Assembly: GCF_036330325.1 (NCBI RefSeq)
Contig: NZ_JAZDRO010000004.1
Span: 248,001-312,000 of the forward strand
Source: Hyphobacterium marinum
Lineage (GTDB): Bacteria; Pseudomonadota; Alphaproteobacteria; Caulobacterales; Maricaulaceae
Direction: 5' to 3'
DNA length: 64,000 nucleotides
Shown: positions 49,292 through 58,352 of the stretch, piece after piece
How the letters are laid out: each line of letters starts with the position of its first letter
Numbering within the stretch: position 1 is the stretch's first letter
Notes under the pieces: generated by a model
What the model was told of the DNA's origin: nothing
Database searches by the model: none
What the model saw: the letters and a program-made list of their open reading frames with translations, nothing else
Position numbers and translations under genes: made by a program

Positions 49292-50239
49292 GTGTTGCGC
49301 AAATTTCTCACTGCTCTTGCCCTTGTCTGCCTCTGGCCAGCGCTCGCATCTGCCCAGGGCGAATGGCGCGATGGTCCGGCCTTGCTGTCTCCGCGATCCG
49401 GACTGGCGGCGGCAGAGCTGGAGGGTAAAATCTACGCAGCCGGCGGGGCGGGCCTGACCCAGCCGCGCAACGAGGTCGAGGTCTTCGATCCCGACCTCGG
49501 TGAATGGCGCGACGTGACGGCATTGCCCTCCGGCCTGGAACGTTTCGGCATGACGGCGGCGAATGGCCGTCTCTATGCCGCAGGCGGCTATGCGGCGCGC
49601 GAAGGCGTGCGCCCCATCGCTGACATGTGGTCCTACGCGCCCGAGACCGGCGTGTGGCAGCGCGAGACGGCGATGCCGGGGCCGATGGCCTCGTTCCAGC
49701 TGGTGGGTCATGACGGGCATCTCTACGCCCTTGGCGGCGAGACCGGCACGTCCGGCATGTTCGTCTTCGACATTGAAGCGCGGGAATGGACGGCACGCGA
49801 CGATACACCGGACGATGTATCCCGCCGTGGCGGGGCGGCCGTCGTGGTCGACGGGCGCATCCTGTTTATCGGCGGCGCCCACAGCGGCATCGCGACCGAG
49901 CGCGTGGACGTTTACGACATCGCCAGCGGAACCTGGTCGCAGGCCGCCGACATGCCGACACCGCGCGCGGGTCACGCCGCCGTCCTCTCCGGGGGACGCA
50001 TTCACGTGTTCGGCGGACGCGGTGAAGACCTCAGCCGGACGCTGTCTGATCACATCTCCTATGACCCGGTAACGGACAGCTGGAGAGCGGAAAGCGAACT
50101 GCGCTCGCCGCGGACCGATGCGGCTGCCGCAACCCTCAATGGGATGGTCTATCTCGTCGGTGGCGGGGCCGGAGGCGGCTTCTTCGCGCCCTTCACGGCG
50201 ATCGACGTCACCGACATCTTCGTGCCCGACGGTCACTGA
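49292..50239 (+). CDS. Secreted kelch-repeat beta-propeller protein
   Basis: A 315-residue protein (GTG start) with a signal peptide (RKFLTALALVCLWPALASA) and about six kelch repeats of roughly 48 residues with the GG and Y...W hallmarks: IYAAGGAG..NEVEVFDPDLGEW, LYAAGGYA..DMWSYAPETGVW, LYALGGETG..MFVFDIEAREW, ILFIGGAH..RVDVYDIASGTW, IHVFGGRG..DHISYDPVTDSW and VYLVGGGAG. This gives a closed propeller in the periplasm or outside the cell. It lies 33 bases behind mgtE; its function is unknown. The spmX promoter candidate begins right behind its stop. Confidence 0.88.
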   Translation: MLRKFLTALALVCLWPALASAQGEWRDGPALLSPRSGLAAAELEGKIYAAGGAGLTQPRNEVEVFDPDLGEWRDVTALPSGLERFGMTAANGRLYAAGGYAAREGVRPIADMWSYAPETGVWQRETAMPGPMASFQLVGHDGHLYALGGETGTSGMFVFDIEAREWTARDDTPDDVSRRGGAAVVVDGRILFIGGAHSGIATERVDVYDIASGTWSQAADMPTPRAGHAAVLSGGRIHVFGGRGEDLSRTLSDHISYDPVTDSWRAESELRSPRTDAAAATLNGMVYLVGGGAGGGFFAPFTAIDVTDIFVPDGH

Positions 50240-50240
50240 A

Positions 50241-50256
50241 CGGCGTCCCGCTTGCA
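50241..50256 (+). promoter_or_regulatory. Candidate sigma-54 promoter of spmX
   Basis: CGGCGT-CCCGC-TTGCA matches the -24/-12 class (TGGCAC-N5-TTGCA) with exact GG-N10-GC spacing and a perfect TTGCA half. Transcription would start near 50267, about 35 bases before the spmX ATG. In Caulobacter, spmX is activated by TacA with sigma-54, which supports the call. Confidence 0.6.
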
Positions 50257-50301
50257 ATGCCGGTCCCGCTATACAAGGGGCCGTGCCGGATTGGGACAAA
50301 G

Positions 50302-51915
50302 ATGAAGCCGCGTCTGAAATCGACAAGCGCCGCGCGTGATCTGATCAAGCGCTTTGAACCTTTCCTCGCCGTGGCGGAACGCGGCGCGGACGGTCGCTTC
50401 GTCGTGGGTTATGGCCACCGGGCCAGCGCGCGCGAGGATGTCAGTGTCAATGAAGAGAGCGCGGACCTCCTCCTGATCTATGACGTGCTGCAGGCCGAGA
50501 AGGCCATCGACGAGACCATCACCGAACCCCTGGGGGCCCCGCAACGCGACGCGCTGGTCAGCTTTGCGCTCGGTGTCGGTCTGGGGGCTTTCCGTCAGAG
50601 CGCGACGGCACGCCTGATCAACCGCAATCGCTGGCGCGATGCCGCCGAGGCCATTGCCGCCTGGGGCGGGGGCATGTCACCACGCCGGGCTGCGGAGAAG
50701 GAACTCTTCCTCACTAATCTGCCCGAGGACGCAGACGAGCGCCCGGTCGAGCTGGTGATCGAATTCGAACATCCCGACCGCGACGATGATGCTGTCCTTG
50801 TCCCGCCGGTTGCGCCGGACGCCGGCGAGGCCGTTGAAAACGATACTGCGGACGAAAGCGGGGCAGACTTGGCGGCGTCGGACGAGGAAACGGCAGACGA
50901 ACCTGAAATCGAGTCCGAGCCCGGTACCGAGACTGACACAGCCCCGGAAGCGCAAACCGAACCGGAAACCGAGCCCGACTCCGAACCCGAAACCGTCTTG
51001 GCTGCGCCGGTCGCAGCGATGGCGGGCCGCGACGAGATTACGGCGCGGGTTATTGCCCGGATGCGCGAGCAGATCGCCCCGCGCCGCCCGCTGGAAACCG
51101 CGCTCGCAGACGCCGCCCCAGAGGATGCGGACGAGGACGCAGCGGAGACGGTCGACGACGAGGCCGTGGCCGAGTCGGACGTGGAACTCCCTGCCGCCAA
51201 CGCGGCCGAAGTTGAAGACGATCAGGGCGGAAGCGACGAGACGCCCGCGGCACCGGCACTGGGGTTTGTGTTCTCGGGACGGGATTCCGAAAGCGCGGAA
51301 GACACCGCAATGCCTGTCGAGCCCGACCTTGGCGACGACGAGGCGCCCGAAGACAATGTTGATGACACCGGGGAAGTGGCGGCCGAAGAGGTTGAGGCCA
51401 GCGACAGCCTTGATGCTGCGGCCAATGACGTCGACGCGCCACCCATGCTGACCGGTGATACTCCGGCCCGCGCCCGGGGCGCGACCGGCGAAGCTGGCGG
51501 GCTGGACGCGGCCAATGACCTGGCCGAAGAGCTGCGTGATGCCGAGGACGAACACGCCACACTGGCCGATGACCTGCCCGAACCGGCGGAGATCGATCCG
51601 AGCCTCGTGCCCGAGGACGAGCCGGCCGCGCCGGCGGCGGGCGGATGGCGCAATGGCGATTCCAGCGCGGCTCCTGCACCGTCTTCAGGCCGGTGGGGCA
51701 CGATTGCGGTCTTTGCCGTGGGGCTTCTGACCATGGTGGCCGGTGTGGTCGAGACGATCACACGCCTGGATCACTATCTCGAAACCCGCACGCTGTTGTT
51801 CGGACCGGCGGCCGCTGTCGCGGGCTTTATCCTGTTCTCCGGTGCAGCCATCACGCTGCTGGGCCGGGTGTTTGCGCCCAAGGAAGTCGAGCGGAAATCC
51901 GGTCCGCTGCCTTGA
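50302..51915 (+). CDS. spmX: Polar muramidase-like scaffold SpmX
   Basis: A 537-residue protein from the ATG at 50302. The N-terminal lysozyme-like domain (GH24-type, about residues 10-145) has IKRFEPF with Glu19 in the catalytic position and VVGYGH at 34-39. A long, very acidic Asp/Glu/Ala/Pro region (about 150-465) follows, and two C-terminal membrane helices are at about 467-487 and 499-524. This order is that of SpmX, which in Caulobacter localises to the stalked pole, recruits DivJ and marks the swarmer-to-stalked transition. The acidic linker looks longer than in the roughly 431-residue Caulobacter protein. No lysis genes are nearby, arguing against a phage endolysin. Confidence 0.88.
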   Translation: MKPRLKSTSAARDLIKRFEPFLAVAERGADGRFVVGYGHRASAREDVSVNEESADLLLIYDVLQAEKAIDETITEPLGAPQRDALVSFALGVGLGAFRQSATARLINRNRWRDAAEAIAAWGGGMSPRRAAEKELFLTNLPEDADERPVELVIEFEHPDRDDDAVLVPPVAPDAGEAVENDTADESGADLAASDEETADEPEIESEPGTETDTAPEAQTEPETEPDSEPETVLAAPVAAMAGRDEITARVIARMREQIAPRRPLETALADAAPEDADEDAAETVDDEAVAESDVELPAANAAEVEDDQGGSDETPAAPALGFVFSGRDSESAEDTAMPVEPDLGDDEAPEDNVDDTGEVAAEEVEASDSLDAAANDVDAPPMLTGDTPARARGATGEAGGLDAANDLAEELRDAEDEHATLADDLPEPAEIDPSLVPEDEPAAPAAGGWRNGDSSAAPAPSSGRWGTIAVFAVGLLTMVAGVVETITRLDHYLETRTLLFGPAAAVAGFILFSGAAITLLGRVFAPKEVERKSGPLP

Positions 51916-51935
51916 CCGGGTGATGGCTTTGCGCC

Positions 51936-53120
51936 ATGTCCCGCGTCATGATCCCGAACCAGTACCCCTCCATGAATTTCGACCTCGGCGACACCGCCGA
52001 GATGATCCGCGACACCGTGCGCAGCTTTGCGTCCGACGAGCTCGCGCCGCGCGCCGCGCAGATTGACGAGAGCGACGAGTTCCCGGCCGATCTCTGGCGC
52101 AAGATGGGCGATCTTGGCCTGCTCGGCATCACGGTCGAGGAGGAGTGGGGCGGCACGGGCCTGGGGTATCTCGAACACGTCATCGCCATGGAAGAGATTT
52201 CGCGCGGGTCGGCTTCTGTGGGCCTGTCCTACGGCGCGCACTCCAATCTCTGCGTCAACCAGATCCGCCGTTGGGCGACCGACGACCAGAAAAAGCGCTA
52301 TCTCGAAAAACTCGTCACCGGCGAGCATGTCGGCGCGCTCGCCATGTCCGAACCCGGCGCAGGGTCCGATGTCGTCTCGATGCGCCTGAAGGCGGAAAAG
52401 AAGGGCGACCGCTACATCCTCAACGGCTCGAAGATGTGGATCACCAACGGCCCGTCCGCCGACGTGATCGTCGTCTATGCCAAGACCGACCCGAAAGGCG
52501 GTTCCAAAGGCATCACGGCCTTCCTGATCGAGAAAGGCATGCCCGGCTTCTCCATCGCGCAGAAGCTGTCCAAGCTGGGGATGCGCGGTTCGGAAACCGG
52601 TGAACTCGTCTTCGAAGACTGCGAAGTGCCCGAAGAGAACGTCATGGGCGAGGTCGGCGGCGGGGTGAAAATCCTGATGTCCGGGCTCGACTATGAGCGC
52701 GCCGTGCTGTCGGCCGGTCCCATCGGCATCATGCAGACCTGCATGGATGTAGTCCTGCCCTATGTGCACGAGCGCAAGCAGTTCGATCAGCCGATCGGCT
52801 CCTTCCAGCTGGTGCAGGGCAAGCTCGCCGACATGTATGTACGCATGAATGCCGCGCGCGCCTATGTCTATTCGGTCGCCAAGGCCTGTGACCGGGGCGA
52901 GACGGCCCGCAAGGACGCCGCTGGGGCGATCCTCTTTGCTGCCGAAACCGCGACCCAGGTTGCGCTCGATGCGATCCAGCTCCTCGGTGGCAACGGCTAT
53001 ATCAATGAGTATCCGACCGGGCGCCTCCTGCGCGATGCCAAGCTCTACGAGATCGGCGCGGGCACGAGCGAGATCCGCCGCTGGCTGATTGGCCGCGAGC
53101 TGTTCAACGAAAGCGCGTGA
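51936..53120 (+). CDS. ivd: Isovaleryl-CoA dehydrogenase
   Basis: A 394-residue FAD-dependent acyl-CoA dehydrogenase. The general motifs are MSEPGAGSDVVSM (about residues 135-147), WITNGPSADV and the C-terminal EIGAGTSEIRRWLIGRE. The catalytic base is Glu254 in GLDYERAVLSAGP, on the helix position used by isovaleryl-CoA dehydrogenases. The usual site before GTS is Gly-Ala instead of Glu, which separates it from short- and medium-chain enzymes. It performs the third step of leucine breakdown; mccB for the next step lies 6 kb on. Confidence 0.93.
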   Translation: MSRVMIPNQYPSMNFDLGDTAEMIRDTVRSFASDELAPRAAQIDESDEFPADLWRKMGDLGLLGITVEEEWGGTGLGYLEHVIAMEEISRGSASVGLSYGAHSNLCVNQIRRWATDDQKKRYLEKLVTGEHVGALAMSEPGAGSDVVSMRLKAEKKGDRYILNGSKMWITNGPSADVIVVYAKTDPKGGSKGITAFLIEKGMPGFSIAQKLSKLGMRGSETGELVFEDCEVPEENVMGEVGGGVKILMSGLDYERAVLSAGPIGIMQTCMDVVLPYVHERKQFDQPIGSFQLVQGKLADMYVRMNAARAYVYSVAKACDRGETARKDAAGAILFAAETATQVALDAIQLLGGNGYINEYPTGRLLRDAKLYEIGAGTSEIRRWLIGRELFNESA

Positions 53121-53135
53121 TCGGTTGAGAACCTG

Positions 53136-53717
53136 TCAGTCGTTCCGGATGACTTCCCAGGTCCCAATCGACCACAGATTTGCATTGGTGTTTTCAAACC
53201 GAACGTAGGGGCTTTCGCCACTGACGAAGTCGAGGTCATGGCATCCTTCCGCGACGCCATTGAGGATCGAAGAATTTGGGCCCGAGTTGAACGAGATCGG
53301 GTAGTTGCCCCATCCGTCTCCGATGTTGACCATATTGCTGTCGAATGTCGCAGCGAAGCAGAAGCGGATTGCTCCGTAGTTAATCGATGGCGCGAGATCA
53401 CCCATCATTTCATAGACTTGGTGGGTCGGCATTCCTCCCGTTCCGCTGACACACCAATAGCCGTATTCAAGGCTACTGCGGCCATGCGACCGGCCTCCTG
53501 CCTCTTGCCGGATAATCCGGCAAAAACGATTGAGGAAATCCCGGTCGAAGTCTGCTGACCGGCTCTGTCTCGAACTTCCGCGGATGCTTTCAATCAATTC
53601 GATCATGGCATCAATGTCTGTTTGTCCGGCTGTCAGCTCATTGTCGCCGTCAAGGACCGGACCGCCTGCCGTTTGCGCGGCGAGCAGACCTGTGGCCAGC
53701 ATTGCATTCAAATTCAT
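53136..53717 (-). CDS. Unknown secreted protein
   Basis: A 193-residue protein with an N-terminal hydrophobic leader (MNLNAMLATGLLAAQTAGG) that is short for a signal peptide. The body contains several cysteines (RFCRIIRQ, YGYWCVSGTGGMP, IRFCFAATF and EGCHDLDF) that could form disulfides. I do not recognise the family. Its base and codon use is somewhat less GC-rich than in flanking genes, similar to the AT-leaning secreted gene at 25815. It lies between ivd and a VOC-family gene, convergent with ivd. Confidence 0.65.
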   Translation of the reverse strand: MNLNAMLATGLLAAQTAGGPVLDGDNELTAGQTDIDAMIELIESIRGSSRQSRSADFDRDFLNRFCRIIRQEAGGRSHGRSSLEYGYWCVSGTGGMPTHQVYEMMGDLAPSINYGAIRFCFAATFDSNMVNIGDGWGNYPISFNSGPNSSILNGVAEGCHDLDFVSGESPYVRFENTNANLWSIGTWEVIRND

Positions 53718-53812
53718 GATAGACCCTCCCGGCAGATAGCCTACTGCGACCTGCTGTTTGCAATCAAGGGTGGTGAAGTGGTGGGGCGCTTGAACACAGC
53801 GGAGGAACAGCC

Positions 53813-54190
53813 ATGCCCAAAATCACCGGACTCGGCGGGATATTCTATGCGGTGAAGGACCCGGCCGCGACACGGGCTTGGTATCGCGATGTGCTGGGAC
53901 TTGATGGCGAGTACGGCCCGATGCTCCGGTGGTCGGTAGAGACCGGCGACCAGCCCTACAGCCTCCTGGGACCATTCTCCTCGACCGACTATTTCAAGCC
54001 GAGCGGCAAGGACTTCATGATCAATCTGCGCGTTGATGATCTCGATGCCTTTGTCGAGGTTCTCAAGGGGAAGGGGATCGAAATCCTTGGCCATGACGAC
54101 GAGGGCTATGGCAAGTTCGCCTGGATCATGGATCCCGACGGGGTGAAGATCGAACTCTGGCAGCAGGTCGACCCACCGCCCGCGTCCTGA
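53813..54190 (+). CDS. VOC-family (glyoxalase-fold) protein
   Basis: A 125-residue single-module protein: KITGLGGIFYAVKDPAATRAWYRDVLGL at the start, LRVDDLDAFVEVLKGKGIEI in the middle and AWIMDPDGVKIELWQQVD at the end. The pattern and Glu in KIELW fit the vicinal-oxygen-chelate fold, metal-dependent in many members. The first metal ligand, usually His near residue 8-10, is not clear, so it might be a non-catalytic member. Substrate is unknown. Confidence 0.87.
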   Translation: MPKITGLGGIFYAVKDPAATRAWYRDVLGLDGEYGPMLRWSVETGDQPYSLLGPFSSTDYFKPSGKDFMINLRVDDLDAFVEVLKGKGIEILGHDDEGYGKFAWIMDPDGVKIELWQQVDPPPAS

Positions 54191-54273
54191 TCACCTCAAA
54201 TTTTGCGCTCCAGGGAACGACCCAGGCGATTTATCTGTTAACCTGCCAGCTAAACGGAACCGGGGAGCTTTCC

Positions 54274-54777
54274 ATGCGTACCATTTTCATGACGTCGATA
54301 GCAGGACTGGCGCTCGTTGCCTGTTCCGAAGACACAATGTCCGATGCCGAAGAGGCAATGGACAATGCCGGCAGCGAAATGGCCGAGACGGCCAATGAGG
54401 TGGCCGACGCCACTGGCGACATGGTTGATGACGCCATGGACAACGCCGGAGAGGCGATGGACGAGATGGGCGACGCCATGACCGTCCGCGATGTCGACGG
54501 GACCTGGGGCATCACCCAGATGGCCTGTTCGGAAGACAACGACATGCGCGACGGCGTCATTCTGATCTCGCGCTACGATATCATGGTGGGGCTTGATCAA
54601 TGCTCTATAACGGGAGCTGACCAGACTGCGGACGGCTTCACCCGTTTCACGGCTGACTGCGAGGGCGGCGAGGGTGACAGCTTCACCGCCGCCTACGAAT
54701 TCAGGACGACCGGCGACGGCACGCTGATCTGGAACAATAACGGCCGGATGGAAGAATACGTCCGCTGTGAAGGCTGA
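54274..54777 (+). CDS. Unknown lipoprotein with acidic helical spacer
   Basis: A 167-residue protein with a lipobox LALVAC (Cys17), an acidic Asp/Glu/Ala/Met-rich helical stretch (DAEEAMDNAGSEMAETANEV and onward, about residues 22-68), then a compact domain starting VRDVDGTWGITQMACSEDND and ending in MEEYVRCEG. Four cysteines are in the domain and could pair. The repeated EAMD...AGEAMDEMGDAM motif suggests a rod-like spacer from the outer membrane. Function is unknown. Confidence 0.78.
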   Translation: MRTIFMTSIAGLALVACSEDTMSDAEEAMDNAGSEMAETANEVADATGDMVDDAMDNAGEAMDEMGDAMTVRDVDGTWGITQMACSEDNDMRDGVILISRYDIMVGLDQCSITGADQTADGFTRFTADCEGGEGDSFTAAYEFRTTGDGTLIWNNNGRMEEYVRCEG

Positions 54778-54783
54778 CCCGGC

Positions 54784-55503
54784 ATGGCGGATTATTCCGG
54801 TCTGAAAGCCCTCTTCATCGGTTGCAGCCTGAAGAAATCGCCCGAGGTCTCCCATACCGAGACCCTGATGGCGAATGCGCGCGCGATCATGGAGGGCGCA
54901 GGCGTTTCGACCGAGATGATCCGCCTCGTCGATCACGACATCGCCTTCGGCGTCTATCCCGACATGACCGAGCACGGCTGGGACAGCGATGCCTGGCCGG
55001 ACATCTGGGAACAGGTGAAGGCCGCTGACATCCTGGTTGTCGGCACACCGATCTGGCTGGGCGAGGAGTCATCCCTCTGCCGGATGCTGATCGAACGGCT
55101 CTATGCCCAGTCCGGCGATACCAATGACAAGGGCCAGTACATCTATTACGGCAAGGCGGGGGGCTGTGTGGTCACCGGCAATGAGGACGGGATCAAGCAC
55201 GTCTCGATGAGTGTGCTCTACGCGCTCCAGCACATCGGCTACACCATTCCGCCACAGGCCGATTGCGGATGGATCGGCGAGGCCGGCCCCGGTCCCAGCT
55301 ATGGTGACGAGACCGATGACGGAAAGGCCCGCGTCGGCTTTGACAATGAATTCACCCGGCGCAACACCGCCTTCATGGCCTGGAATCTGATGCACCTGGC
55401 GGCGATGATGAAACAGGCCGGTGGCATTCCTGCCGAAGGCAATTCACGCGAGGCCTGGGACAAGGGCCACCGGTTTGGCCACCCCAATCCGGAGTATCGC
55501 TAA
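54784..55503 (+). CDS. Flavodoxin-like NAD(P)H-dependent reductase
   Basis: A 239-residue protein of the NADPH-dependent FMN reductase/flavodoxin fold. The FMN phosphate-binding site is in LFIGCSLKKSPEVSHTETLM (about residues 10-29). DILVVGTPIWLGEESSLCRML (about 81-101) is the second flavin loop, and GKAGGCVVTGNEDG (about 124-137) contacts the flavin. It starts 6 bases behind the lipoprotein gene, so the two are probably co-transcribed. Substrate unknown; a quinone or azo compound would be typical. Confidence 0.85.
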   Translation: MADYSGLKALFIGCSLKKSPEVSHTETLMANARAIMEGAGVSTEMIRLVDHDIAFGVYPDMTEHGWDSDAWPDIWEQVKAADILVVGTPIWLGEESSLCRMLIERLYAQSGDTNDKGQYIYYGKAGGCVVTGNEDGIKHVSMSVLYALQHIGYTIPPQADCGWIGEAGPGPSYGDETDDGKARVGFDNEFTRRNTAFMAWNLMHLAAMMKQAGGIPAEGNSREAWDKGHRFGHPNPEYR

Positions 55504-55506
55504 CGC

Positions 55507-57237
55507 CTAGAGCCCCAGCCGGGCCCGCAATTCATCGTCCATCGCTTCGACCGCCCGCATGGCCGCGTCGTAGCCGGACTCAATGGTGTCGTGGAAACGT
55601 TTCCACTCCCGCAAATCGGTATCGGTTTCCGGCAGGGCGACGAGGTCGGCCGCATCGAGAAACTCGGCGTGTTTGGACACCATCGTCCCGGCGGTCGCGG
55701 CACGCATCAGCAGGGAGGCGATGGGCGGCGGATCACCAAAGCCGTGACGGCGGACCCAGCCGAAGAAGCTGGGAGGGTCCACGAAGTCGGCCGGATCGAC
55801 GCCGCGCGCCCGTGTCACGTCCGAGCCGATATTCGCGCCGCGGTGAAAGGCCCGCATCTGCTCGGACGGGAAGTTGGTGAACACCGCCCCATCGACAAGC
55901 AAATCGTCGCCATCGACGACGGGCGGCAGGATGCCGGGCAGGGCGATCGACGCGCGCAGCGCCGCGCGTAACAGGCCGGACCGGTGTACCCTCGGCAGAC
56001 CATTCGACAGGTTGGACGAGACACAGAAGAAGGGCCGGGACATGTCGGCGATATCGACATCGCCGAAATGGCGTTCGAGCCGCGCATCGACCTTGTTTCC
56101 GGCAGCCAGGGAGACAACGGGCAAGCGCCAGTCCGAGAGCGGATTGGACGCAACAAACGCTTCGTGGACCCGGTCGACCAGCTCCTCCTGGCTCCACTCC
56201 AGCCCGACGCCCGCACCGATGATCGCGCCCATGGACGCGCCGCCGATGAAATCAAACGGGATGCCGGCCTCGGCAAAGGCCCGCACCGCGCCGATATGGG
56301 CATAGGCGCGCGCGCCGCCACCGGAGAGAACCAGCCCCACCGACCGCCCGGCCAGCGTCCGGGCCAGCCGGCTGATATCAGCCGTCGACCCCTGACGCCA
56401 GTGGAAGAGCCGGGTTGCGCCGGCGGCGTCGGCCCACTCGCGCGGCTGGACGGCCCGCGCCACACCCTGGTGGTGAATGAGGACCACATCGAGCAGTTTC
56501 AGCTTGGCCGCGGGTGTCGGATCGTCGGGCAGGAGGGGCAGGGAGGGCCGCGCATCGGCCCGGGCCAGCAGCCAGACCCGGTCGGCCCGCCCCATCGCTC
56601 GGCGCGCCCATTGCGGATCGCCCAGCCGCGCGGTCAGAAAGACCAGGTCGTGTGAAGCCTCGAACTCGTCGAGTTTTGTTCCCGGCCAGTCGGCGCATTC
56701 ATCACCCGCGACGGCGCAGGTCACGCCCAGCTCCGCCATCGCGTCTTTCAGCGCGTGGGCGCGATAGTCGAGATCGACGGTCGGCGAGGTCGAGACCAGC
56801 GCGAAGACGCGCGGTTCCGATCCGCCGCGCAACGGTCCGGTGCGCAGACGGCGCAGCATCATCTTCGAGAGCTCGCGCATCAGGGACGGGTGTTTGTCGG
56901 TCAGGCGCTCGAACGACGCCTTGGGCAGGCGCACGATTTCCGAATCGCGCATGGCATAGACACTGGCCGAGTGGGGTCGTTCTTCGAGCAGTGACATCTC
57001 GCCAACCGGCTCTCCGGCGCGGATATAGCCGATCAGATTGGGCCGCCCCATTGCGCCATCACGAAAAGCCGCCAGTGCGCCGGACCGCACGAGGTAGAAG
57101 GCGTCAGCCGGATCATTCTCGGCAAAGAGCAGCGATCCTGCCGGCAGGCAGAACCATTCGACCTCGTCCTCGACGGCGGCAAGCGCGGCCTTGCCGACAT
57201 GATCGAAGAAATTCAGGAAAGACAGGTTCAGGCGCAT
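55507..57237 (-). CDS. cNMP-binding/patatin phospholipase (NTE/RssA-like)
   Basis: A 576-residue protein. An N-terminal cyclic-nucleotide-binding fold (FLPAGSLLFAENDPADAFYLVRSG, RAGEPVGEMSLLEERPHSASV, about residues 25-110) is followed by a Rossmann-like middle part and a patatin domain. The latter has LVLSGGGARAYAHIG, the nucleophile elbow GGASMG (Ser335) and the DG dyad VDGA (Asp449). The architecture is that of bacterial neuropathy-target-esterase homologues, presumably cleaving phospholipids and lysophospholipids. The ATG at 57237 begins the cNMP domain; a longer frame upstream is rejected as antisense to the next gene. Confidence 0.9.
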   Translation of the reverse strand: MRLNLSFLNFFDHVGKAALAAVEDEVEWFCLPAGSLLFAENDPADAFYLVRSGALAAFRDGAMGRPNLIGYIRAGEPVGEMSLLEERPHSASVYAMRDSEIVRLPKASFERLTDKHPSLMRELSKMMLRRLRTGPLRGGSEPRVFALVSTSPTVDLDYRAHALKDAMAELGVTCAVAGDECADWPGTKLDEFEASHDLVFLTARLGDPQWARRAMGRADRVWLLARADARPSLPLLPDDPTPAAKLKLLDVVLIHHQGVARAVQPREWADAAGATRLFHWRQGSTADISRLARTLAGRSVGLVLSGGGARAYAHIGAVRAFAEAGIPFDFIGGASMGAIIGAGVGLEWSQEELVDRVHEAFVASNPLSDWRLPVVSLAAGNKVDARLERHFGDVDIADMSRPFFCVSSNLSNGLPRVHRSGLLRAALRASIALPGILPPVVDGDDLLVDGAVFTNFPSEQMRAFHRGANIGSDVTRARGVDPADFVDPPSFFGWVRRHGFGDPPPIASLLMRAATAGTMVSKHAEFLDAADLVALPETDTDLREWKRFHDTIESGYDAAMRAVEAMDDELRARLGL

Positions 57238-57372
57238 GGGCGGGTCGGGACTCAGCCTTCGGCATCGGGGCGGATTGATAAAACGCCCGCCCGCCCCTTC
57301 AATCAAGGCAGTCTTGCGTCCGGGTCGATAATGGTCAGTGTGCTCGCGGCAATAACCGAAGGAGTGCCCCAC

Positions 57373-58341
57373 ATGTTCCGACACTTCCCTGTCGCAATGC
57401 TGATTGCCGCAAGCCTGGCCACGGCACCCGCCATGGCGGCCGATTTCCGGATTGCAACACAACAGGAGGCTGTCGCCATCCTCACCGCCGAGGACGAGGT
57501 GCTGTCGCGGTTCCAGCCGCTGGAAATCGGGGTACGTCTGGAAAGCGAGACGGACCAATCCCTTCAGTCCCTGCAGGCGCTTTATGCCGACGTGGTGACG
57601 GAGTTCACCGACGCCGAACGCGCGCAACTCGATGCTGTTGTGGTGGCGCAGGCGGAGCGCATTGCCTCGATTGCCGCGCTCCTGCCGGAAGAGATCCTGT
57701 TCATCGCGACGGACCGGCGGATCGATGGCGGTTTCCCGCATACGCGGGCCAATGCCATAGTCTTTCCCGGCGGCGTCGCCCATCTCGATGACGCCGCGCT
57801 GACGGCGCTTTTCTGGCACGAGCTCTACCACGTCCTGTCACGCCATATCGCGGACGAACGCGATGAGATGTATGCGCTGCTCGGCTACCGTCCTTGCGAC
57901 TTCCAGCCCGGCGAGGAGCTGCACGCCCGCCGGCTCACCAACCCTGACGCGCCCGGCAATGACCATTATGCGCCGCTTGAGCTGGAGAACGCTGACGGCG
58001 TCGTGCCCTATCTCAACGTCCCGGAAGGCGGCTATTCCGCCGAGCGCGGCGGCAGTTTTCCGAACTATTTCGGCTTCGCACTGGTCGCAGTCTCGGTTGA
58101 TGACGGCGTCTGCACCCCGGTGACGGGCGAGGACGGCGCACCGGTGATGCTTAATCCGGGCACGGCTCCGGGTTTCCTCGATCTCATTGGGCGCAACACC
58201 CAATACGTTATCCACCCCGAAGAAACACTGGCGGACAATTTCACGCTCTGGATGACCGGCGCGGAGAACCTGCCCAACCCGGAAATCGTGGAACGGGTCC
58301 GCGACTGGCATCTGGCGCTCGCCACGGAGCGGGCGGGGTGA
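57373..58341 (+). CDS. Putative secreted zinc protease (HELYH)
   Basis: A 322-residue protein from the ATG at 57373 (GAAGGAG upstream) with a signal peptide (HFPVAMLIAASLATAPAMA). The zinc-binding motif is FWHELYHVLSRH, with His149, Glu150 and His153, followed by a long C-terminal region with FPNYFGFALVAVSVDDGVC. The third zinc ligand could be one of the Glu/His residues downstream, for example in ERDEMY or HPEE. I do not recognise the family. It is divergent from the patatin gene. Confidence 0.7.
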   Translation: MFRHFPVAMLIAASLATAPAMAADFRIATQQEAVAILTAEDEVLSRFQPLEIGVRLESETDQSLQSLQALYADVVTEFTDAERAQLDAVVVAQAERIASIAALLPEEILFIATDRRIDGGFPHTRANAIVFPGGVAHLDDAALTALFWHELYHVLSRHIADERDEMYALLGYRPCDFQPGEELHARRLTNPDAPGNDHYAPLELENADGVVPYLNVPEGGYSAERGGSFPNYFGFALVAVSVDDGVCTPVTGEDGAPVMLNPGTAPGFLDLIGRNTQYVIHPEETLADNFTLWMTGAENLPNPEIVERVRDWHLALATERAG

Positions 58342-58352
58342 GGAGCAAGCGT

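Noticed and set aside
50302..51915. SpmX-like gene read as a phage lysozyme or prophage remnant
   Set aside because: It has a long acidic region and two C-terminal membrane helices, a sigma-54-like promoter, and no holin, capsid, tail or integrase genes nearby.
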